Assembly: GCA_016780605.1 (NCBI GenBank)
Contig: JADHLS010000102.1
Coordinates: 1 to 10,630 of the forward strand
Origin: Reyranella sp.
Lineage (GTDB): Bacteria > Pseudomonadota > Alphaproteobacteria > Reyranellales > Reyranellaceae
DNA length: 10,630 nt
Direction of reading: 5' to 3'
In this document: positions 6,191-10,630 of the stretch, piece after piece
Layout: every line of letters begins with the position of its first letter
Position numbering within the stretch: position 1 is the first letter of the stretch
Translations under genes and position numbers: made by a program
The notes under the pieces: generated by a model
What the model saw: the letters and a program-made list of their open reading frames with translations, nothing else
The model's database searches: none
What the model was told of the DNA's origin: nothing

Positions 6191-7021
6191 CTAGAGCCAG
6201 CGTTTGCGCCGGCGGTAGTGCTTGACGTCGCGGAACGAGCGGCGGCCCTCGCCGCCGATGCCGAGGTAGAACTCCTTCACGTCCTCGTTCTCGCGCAACG
6301 AGGCGGCGTCGCCGTCGAGCACCACGCGGCCGTTCTCCAGGATGTAGCCGTAATGGGCGTAGCGCAGGGCGACGTTGGTGTTCTGCTCGGCCAGCAGGAT
6401 CGAGACCTTCTCCTGCTCGTTGAGGTTCTTCACGATCTCGAAGATCTCCTCGACCAGCTGCGGCGCCAGCCCCATCGACGGCTCGTCGAGCAGGATGGTG
6501 TTGGGCCGGCTCATCAGGGCGCGGCCGATCGCCGTCATCTGCTGCTCGCCGCCCGACGTGTAGCCCGCCTGGCTGGCGCGCCTAACCTTGAGGCGCGGAA
6601 AGTAGTGGTAGACCTTCTCGAGATCGTCGGCGATCTGGCGGCGCTTGCCGCCATGGATGAAGGCGCCGGTCAGAAGGTTCTCCTCGACCGTCAGATGGCC
6701 GAAGCAATGGCGGCCCTCCATCACCTGGATGACGCCGCGCTTCACGAGATCGTTGGGCGAGAGCCCGTCGACGCGCTCGCCGCGGCAATGGACCTGGCCC
6801 TTGGTGACCTCGCCGCGCTCGGCCAGCAGCAGGTTGGAGATCGCCTTCAGGGTCGTCGACTTGCCGGCGCCGTTCGCGCCCAGCAAGGCCACGATCGATC
6901 CTTCCGGCACGGCGAGCGACACGCCCTTCAGCACCAGGATGACGTGGTTGTAGATGACCTCGATGCTGGCGACGTCGAGGACGTTGGCCGCTTTGGCAGG
7001 TGCCGGCGTCGTGACGCTCAT
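6191..7021 (-). CDS. livF: Branched-chain amino acid-type ABC transporter, ATP-binding protein LivF
   Basis: This 276-residue ATPase starts at ATG 7021 with AAGGGG upstream. Walker A GANGAGKST is at 48-56, the Q-loop Gln at 99, the signature TSGGEQQ at 155-161 (Thr replaces the usual Leu), Walker B ILLDEP at 176-181, and the LivF-type switch segment LLAEQN at 209-214 has Gln where most ABC proteins have His. It energises import through the LivH-LivM pore, pairing with LivG, which is not in the window. Typical LivF proteins are about 235 residues. This one has a short N-terminal addition and a basic C-terminal tail, RRSFRDVKHYRRRKRWL (260-276), which I associate with a LivF subgroup in alphaproteobacteria; its role is unknown. 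It is the last liv gene here, about 160 bp after livK, with a palindromic element between. Confidence 0.95.
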   Translation of the reverse strand: MSVTTPAPAKAANVLDVASIEVIYNHVILVLKGVSLAVPEGSIVALLGANGAGKSTTLKAISNLLLAERGEVTKGQVHCRGERVDGLSPNDLVKRGVIQVMEGRHCFGHLTVEENLLTGAFIHGGKRRQIADDLEKVYHYFPRLKVRRASQAGYTSGGEQQMTAIGRALMSRPNTILLDEPSMGLAPQLVEEIFEIVKNLNEQEKVSILLAEQNTNVALRYAHYGYILENGRVVLDGDAASLRENEDVKEFYLGIGGEGRRSFRDVKHYRRRKRWL

Positions 7022-7041
7022 GCTGCCCCTTCGCGCAAAGT

Positions 7042-7168
7042 CCTCACCCTGGAGCAGCGCGCAGCGCTGCGTCTCGAATGCGCGCGGTAAACCGCGCGTG
7101 GGTAGGCCACAGCAGGTCTGTGGCCGTCCTTCGAGACGCGACCCTGCGGGCCGCTCCTCAGGACGAGG
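7042..7168. repeat. Composite palindromic (REP-like) element 2 between livK and livF
   Basis: Nested palindromes fill the gap. The outer arms, roughly cctcaccctggagcagcg (7042-7059) against ccgctcctcaggacgagg (7151-7168), pair imperfectly. Next, gcgtctcgaa (7069-7078) and ttcgagacgc (7130-7139) are a perfect 10-bp inverted repeat. Inside are two hairpins: cgcgcggt-aa-accgcgcg (7081-7098) and ggccacag-caggt-ctgtggcc (7105-7125). The result is a cruciform-like shape typical of dispersed palindromes in alphaproteobacteria. It lies 12 bp downstream of the livK stop codon and just upstream of the livF ribosome binding site. By analogy with the malE-malF REP of E. coli it may stabilise the abundant binding-protein message and lower downstream expression; that is inference. 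There is no U-tract. Confidence 0.8.
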
Positions 7169-7180
7169 TTTCCTCTGATC

Positions 7181-8515
7181 TCAGCTCTCCTTGGAGCAGT
7201 CGCGTGGGGTGATCTTCTTCTCGGCGGCGTACTTGGCTGCCGTGTCCTTGACCATCGGCGCCAGCAGCGTGTCGTCGGCCGTGTACCAGTCCGAGATCAC
7301 CTTCCACTGCTTGCCATCCCACTGGTGGACGCGGCTCAGCCGGGTGCCCTCGTGGTCGGCGCACGAGACCTTGATCGGTCCGATCATGCCCTCGAAGCCC
7401 AGCTGCTTGATTCGCTCGGCCGTGAGGTCGAGATGCTCGATGCCCCAGCGCACCTGCTCGCCGGTCATCGGCTTGTTGCCGAACTTGGCCATGGCCGTGC
7501 GGATCGATTCGGTGCCCAGCATCGAGTTGATCAGGCCGCGATTGTACAGCACCGAGCCGATCTCATCGGGCTTGGCCAGCGACTTGCCCGGTCCGATGAC
7601 GTATTTCTCGAGATCGGCATAGACCGGCGCCTTGCCGGCGGGATGCTGCAGCATCAGCGCCTTGTAGCCCGCGCCTTTGTCACCGGCCGGCACGACATCG
7701 GGCTCGGCGCCCGACCACCACACGCCGATCATCTTGTCGCGCGGGTAGTTGACATTGCCCGCCTCGGTAACGGCGGCCGAGTTCATGACGCCCCAGCCCC
7801 ACAGCAGCACGTAATCGGGCCGCTGCTGGCGGATCTGCAGCCACTGCGATTTCTGCTCGCTGCCTGGCGCCGGCACCGGGATGGGCAGGAACTCGAAGCC
7901 GTACTTCTTGGACATCGCCTCCAGCGCCGCGATCGGCTCCTTGCCGTAGGGCGAATCGTGATAGAGCAGCGCGATCTTCTTGCCCTTGAGCTTGTCGAGA
8001 CCGCCGATCTCCTTGCCGATGTGCTGGATGGCGACGTTGGCTGCCGTCCAGTAGGTGCCGAGCAGCGGGAAGTTCCATTCGAACACCGCGCCGTCCCGGC
8101 TCTCCGAACGGCCGTAGCCCATGGTGATCAACGGCATCTTGTCGCCCGGCGCCTTCTCGGTCAGCGCGAAGGTGATGCCGGTGCTGAGCGGACTGAAATA
8201 GGCGGCGCCGGTCGGACCCTTGCCCTTGAGACGCTCGTAGCACTCCACGCCGCGGTCGGTGGCGTAGCCGGTCTCGCACTCCTCGAAGGAGATCTTCACG
8301 CCGTTGATGCCGCCGTCGCGTTCGTTGAGCAGGGTGATGTAGTCGCGCACGCCGTCGGCGAACGGGATGCCGTTGGGGGCATAGGCGCCGGTGCGATAGA
8401 CCAGGCCCGGGATGAATTGCTCGTTTTGCGCCCACACCGAACCAGGTGCGGCGGTGGCGATGACGCCCGCCGAGGCAATCGCCGCGCCGAGCAGCGCAAG
8501 CTTGCGAAGTCCCAT
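7181..8515 (-). CDS. ABC transporter substrate-binding protein, LivK/type 1 periplasmic-binding fold
   Basis: The product is 444 residues from ATG 8515, chosen because GAGGAGG lies about six bases upstream; an in-frame ATG at 8530 falls before that site. Residues 1-29 are a Sec signal peptide (MGLRKLALLGAAIASAG...) with probable cleavage after VWA at 29. The mature protein follows the Leu/Ile/Val-binding type I fold: an opening LVYRTGAYAPNGIPFADGVRDYITLLNERDG stretch, the GVKISFEECETG strand and KKIALLYHDSPYGKEP marking the second lobe. It captures ligand in the periplasm for LivH-LivM. Residues ECETGYATDRGVEC contain two cysteines that could form a disulfide. The ligand is not deducible; related alphaproteobacterial proteins serve amino acids, amides and aromatic or aliphatic acids. 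It sits between livM and livF, with a 65-bp gap to livM. Confidence 0.93.
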   Translation of the reverse strand: MGLRKLALLGAAIASAGVIATAAPGSVWAQNEQFIPGLVYRTGAYAPNGIPFADGVRDYITLLNERDGGINGVKISFEECETGYATDRGVECYERLKGKGPTGAAYFSPLSTGITFALTEKAPGDKMPLITMGYGRSESRDGAVFEWNFPLLGTYWTAANVAIQHIGKEIGGLDKLKGKKIALLYHDSPYGKEPIAALEAMSKKYGFEFLPIPVPAPGSEQKSQWLQIRQQRPDYVLLWGWGVMNSAAVTEAGNVNYPRDKMIGVWWSGAEPDVVPAGDKGAGYKALMLQHPAGKAPVYADLEKYVIGPGKSLAKPDEIGSVLYNRGLINSMLGTESIRTAMAKFGNKPMTGEQVRWGIEHLDLTAERIKQLGFEGMIGPIKVSCADHEGTRLSRVHQWDGKQWKVISDWYTADDTLLAPMVKDTAAKYAAEKKITPRDCSKES

Positions 8516-8535
8516 ACGTTCCCTCCTCATCAGAT

Positions 8536-8577
8536 GGACGGTCCCACGGCCGCCCTTGCCAAAACCCTAGACCGTCC
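8536..8577. repeat. 8-bp inverted repeat between livM and livK
   Basis: ggacggtc (8536-8543) and gaccgtcc (8570-8577) are a perfect 8-bp inverted repeat separated by 26 bases. It occupies the short gap between the livM stop (8581-8583) and the livK ribosome binding site. In RNA it could form a stem-loop just ahead of livK; in DNA the arms could be regulator half-sites. No T-run follows, so it is not an intrinsic terminator. Confidence 0.4.
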
Positions 8578-8580
8578 TGC

Positions 8581-9657
8581 TCAGTGCGGGAAGGGCCACA
8601 ACCGGAGCTTCTCCTTCGCCACCGACCACAATCGCGCGAGGCCGTGCGGCTCGACGATCAGGAAGAACACGATCAGGGCGCCGAAGATCATGGCCTCGAA
8701 GTGAGAGACGGTGGCCGTGCTGATGCTCCAGCCGAACAGGGCGCCGAGCGGCGGCAGGGCCTGGTTCAGGAAGATCGGCAGCAGCACGATGAAGCCCGCC
8801 CCCAGCACGCTGCCCAGGATCGAGCCCAGGCCGCCGATGATCACCATGAACATCAGCTGGAAGGATCGGTCGATCGAGAAGGCGGCAGGCTCCCACGAGC
8901 CGAGATAGACGAAGGCCCAGAGCGCGCCGGCAACCCCGATCAGGAAGGACGAGACGGCGAAGGCCGAGAGCTTGGCGTACATCGGCCGCACGCCGATGAT
9001 CTCGGCGGCGATGTCCATGTCGCGGATCGCCATCCATTGCCGGCCGATATGGCCGCGCACGATGTTCTTGGTGGCGATCGCCAGCACCACGGTGAAGCCG
9101 AGCGACACGAGATAGTTGGCCGCCGGCGACGAGAGAACGAAGCCGAAGACCTCGAGCGGCGGCGCGTTGATCGAGCCCGACGGCGTATAGTTGGTGAACC
9201 ATTTGATGCGCAGGAACGCCCAGTCGGCGAAGAACTGCGCGGCGAGCGTGGCGCAGGCGAGATAGAAGCCCTTGATGCGGAGGCTCGGCACACCGAAGGC
9301 GATGCCGACTCCCGCCGCGACGAAGCCGCCCAGCAGCACGCAGACGAACGGATTGAGGAACGGCAGGCGGATGGCAAAGTTGTAGGCGGCATAGGCGCCG
9401 ATCGCCATGAAGGCACCCGAGCCCAGCGAGACCTGGCCACAATAGCCCATCAGCACGTTGAGCCCGATGGCGGCCAGCGACAGGATCACGACGGGGATCA
9501 GAACGGCGCGATAGACGTATTCGCTCGCCACGAACGGCACGACGAAGAAGGCGATCAGCAGCAGGGCCAGCATGGCGAGGCGGTCCTGGGCGATCGGAAA
9601 GACCGCCTGGTCCGCCTCGTAGCTCACCTTGAACTGGCCGGCCTCGCGATAGAACAC
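8581..9657 (-). CDS. livM: Branched-chain amino acid-type ABC transporter permease LivM
   Basis: This 358-residue permease starts at GTG 9657, with GGGGAGG about six bases upstream. It is polytopic, with hydrophobic segments beginning around residues 27, 50, 80, 105, 130, 182, 232, 265, 285 and 322. Family marks include GYCGQVSLGSGAFMAIGAYA (71-90), the ATPase-coupling segment with RDMDIAAEIIGV (212-223, usual form RDDEIAAEAMGI), and the GGLGSILGSVLGA turn (275-287). It forms the inner-membrane import channel with LivH. The length is within the normal range, with a short hydrophilic N-terminus before the first helix. The livH stop lies 12 bp upstream, so the two are cotranscribed and likely coupled. 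The pairing with LivK and LivF in the same unit supports the assignment; the ligand is unknown. Confidence 0.95.
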   Translation of the reverse strand: MFYREAGQFKVSYEADQAVFPIAQDRLAMLALLLIAFFVVPFVASEYVYRAVLIPVVILSLAAIGLNVLMGYCGQVSLGSGAFMAIGAYAAYNFAIRLPFLNPFVCVLLGGFVAAGVGIAFGVPSLRIKGFYLACATLAAQFFADWAFLRIKWFTNYTPSGSINAPPLEVFGFVLSSPAANYLVSLGFTVVLAIATKNIVRGHIGRQWMAIRDMDIAAEIIGVRPMYAKLSAFAVSSFLIGVAGALWAFVYLGSWEPAAFSIDRSFQLMFMVIIGGLGSILGSVLGAGFIVLLPIFLNQALPPLGALFGWSISTATVSHFEAMIFGALIVFFLIVEPHGLARLWSVAKEKLRLWPFPH

Positions 9658-9669
9658 GCCCCGCCTCCC

Positions 9670-10596
9670 CTACACGCGCTCGATGATGCGCTCGCCAAAC
9701 AGGCCCTGCGGCCTGACCAGCAGGAACAGCAGCGCCACCACATAGGCGAACCAGATTTCTATGCCACCGCCCATCGCCGGCCCGAGGAAGACCTCGGCGA
9801 GCTTCTCGCCGGCGCCGATGATCAGGCCGCCGATGATGGCGCCTGGCACCGAGGTGAAGCCACCCAGGATCAGCACCGGCAGCGCCTTCAGCGCCAGCAG
9901 CGAGAGCGAGAATTGCACGCCGAGCTTGCTGCCCCATACCGCGCCCGCCGCCAGGGCGACGAGGCCCGCCACCAGCCAGACGATGAACCAGATCTGGTTG
10001 AGCGGGATGCCGACCGACTGGGCCGCAGCATGGTCGTCGGCGACGGCGCGCAGCGCCCGGCCGATGCGCGTGCGCTGGAAGAACACGGCCAGTCCCGCGA
10101 CCAGAAGCCCGGCGATGACGGCGGCCCAGATATCGAGCTCGTTCACCAGGATGCCGCCGTCGAACACCGATTCCAGGATGAAGACCGGCTCCTTGGGCAG
10201 GCCGATGCTGAGGGGATAGACGTCGGCGCCGAACACGGTCTGGGCGAGGCCCTCGATGAAGAAGGTCATGCCGATCGTCGCCATGAACAGGATGATGCCT
10301 TCCTGGTTCACCAGCTTGCGCAGCACCAGCCGCTCCGCGGCCCAGGCGATGATCGCCATGATCACGGCGGCGAACAGGAAGGCGGCCAGCAGGGCGAGGC
10401 CGAACGGCCACTGCCATTCCTTCTGGATGATGTCGAGCGCGCGCACCAGCGCCAGCGCCGCCGTCAGCACCATGGCGCCCTGGGCGAAGTTGAACACGCC
10501 GGATGCCTTGAAGATCAGCACGAAGCCCAACGCGACGAGGGAATAGAGCACCCCTGCCAGCAGCCCGCCGATCAGGACTTCGAGGAAGAAGCCCAT
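9670..10596 (-). CDS. livH: Branched-chain amino acid-type ABC transporter permease LivH
   Basis: The product is 308 residues from ATG 10596, with a weak AAGAG-type site upstream and no better start in view. It is polytopic, with about eight hydrophobic segments. Landmarks are GVLYSLVALGFVLIFKASGVFNFAQGAMV (15-43, where FNFAQG matches the LivH NFAHG motif), ERLVLRKLV (88-96), the coupling segment RTRIGRALRAVADDHAAAQSVGI (175-197), LILGGFTSVPGAIIGGLIIG (242-261), and the terminal LLVRPQGLFGE (292-302). It partners LivM in the membrane channel. It is the first liv gene seen. Only 34 bases remain upstream before the window edge, so the operon promoter, and probably livG and other members, lie outside. 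Nothing in the protein looks truncated or divergent. Confidence 0.95.
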   Translation of the reverse strand: MGFFLEVLIGGLLAGVLYSLVALGFVLIFKASGVFNFAQGAMVLTAALALVRALDIIQKEWQWPFGLALLAAFLFAAVIMAIIAWAAERLVLRKLVNQEGIILFMATIGMTFFIEGLAQTVFGADVYPLSIGLPKEPVFILESVFDGGILVNELDIWAAVIAGLLVAGLAVFFQRTRIGRALRAVADDHAAAQSVGIPLNQIWFIVWLVAGLVALAAGAVWGSKLGVQFSLSLLALKALPVLILGGFTSVPGAIIGGLIIGAGEKLAEVFLGPAMGGGIEIWFAYVVALLFLLVRPQGLFGERIIERV

Positions 10597-10630
10597 GGTC
10601 AGGCTCTTTGCCGGGAGCGCGCCACTCCAG

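Noticed and set aside
6180..6194. Possible terminator hairpin just after the livF stop.
   Set aside because: The stem agcc/ggct is only about 4 bp and has no T-tract.
7325..8704. Plus-strand open frame of 459 codons opposite livK.
   Set aside because: Composition is typical of an antisense shadow, and it runs across the livK start and the livM-livK gap. The minus-strand proteins are clear family members.
8567..10417. Minus-strand open frame of 616 codons spanning livH and livM.
   Set aside because: It is out of frame with both permeases and Arg/Gly/Ala-rich, whereas the permease frames give proper membrane proteins.
1..10630. CRISPR arrays, tRNA or rRNA genes, insertion sequences, integrases, toxin-antitoxin pairs.
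   Set aside because: No regularly spaced repeats, cloverleaf-like segments, transposase motifs or toxin-antitoxin-like gene pairs were seen on either strand.

Overview
The window reads as a chromosomal stretch of a high-GC Gram-negative bacterium, most likely an alphaproteobacterium. The evidence is GC-rich codon use, clear Shine-Dalgarno sequences, GTG and TTG starts beside ATG, dispersed palindromic repeats between genes, a Bug/TctC-type binding protein and a branched-chain-amino-acid-type (HAAT) ABC transporter. The style recalls Bradyrhizobium- or Reyranella-like genomes, but the genus cannot be fixed from sequence alone. No rRNA, tRNA, CRISPR array, insertion sequence, integrase or phage gene was seen.

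Layout, left to right. (1) 1-556, minus: 5' part of a multi-pass membrane protein resembling the N-terminal half of membrane-bound spermidine-synthase-like proteins, cut by the window edge. (2) 580-663: a composite palindromic (REP-like) element that starts on the first base after the next gene's stop codon. (3) 664-1536, minus: a protein-isoaspartate-methyltransferase-like protein carrying a twin-arginine signal peptide. (4) 1686-2702, plus, divergent: an orphan TctC/Bug periplasmic binding protein. (5) 2759-4707, minus: a small coiled-coil protein, then a PaaK-like acyl-CoA ligase homologue, then a GNAT acetyltransferase whose start overlaps the ligase stop as ATGA. (6) 4829-5647, plus: an AhpD-like carboxymuconolactone-decarboxylase-family protein followed by an SMR exporter (Gdx/SugE type) broken by an apparent one-base deletion. 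(7) 5656-6081, minus: a SpoIIAA/STAS-like small protein. (8) 6191-10596, minus: a Liv-type operon ordered livH-livM-livK-livF, with a second composite palindromic element between livK and livF. LivG is not in the window and may lie beyond the right edge.

How the parts may work together. The Liv operon should import a small carboxylate, amide or amino acid. The nearby PaaK-like protein suggests CoA-activation chemistry in the neighbourhood, but that protein lacks the usual Ser/Thr/Gly-rich ATP loop. The binding protein and LivF do not show what the substrate is. The AhpD-like protein and the small exporter form a stress or detoxification pair, probably inactive in its second half.

Most of the region is ordinary accessory metabolism and transport, and I found no clearly new defence or mobile system. 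The points most worth a second look are: the ligase without a recognisable P-loop, translationally coupled to an acetyltransferase; a Tat-exported SAM-methyltransferase fold beside a membrane spermidine-synthase-like protein; two otherwise different palindromic elements sharing a 14-bp hairpin core in opposite orientation; and the single-base lesion in the SMR exporter.
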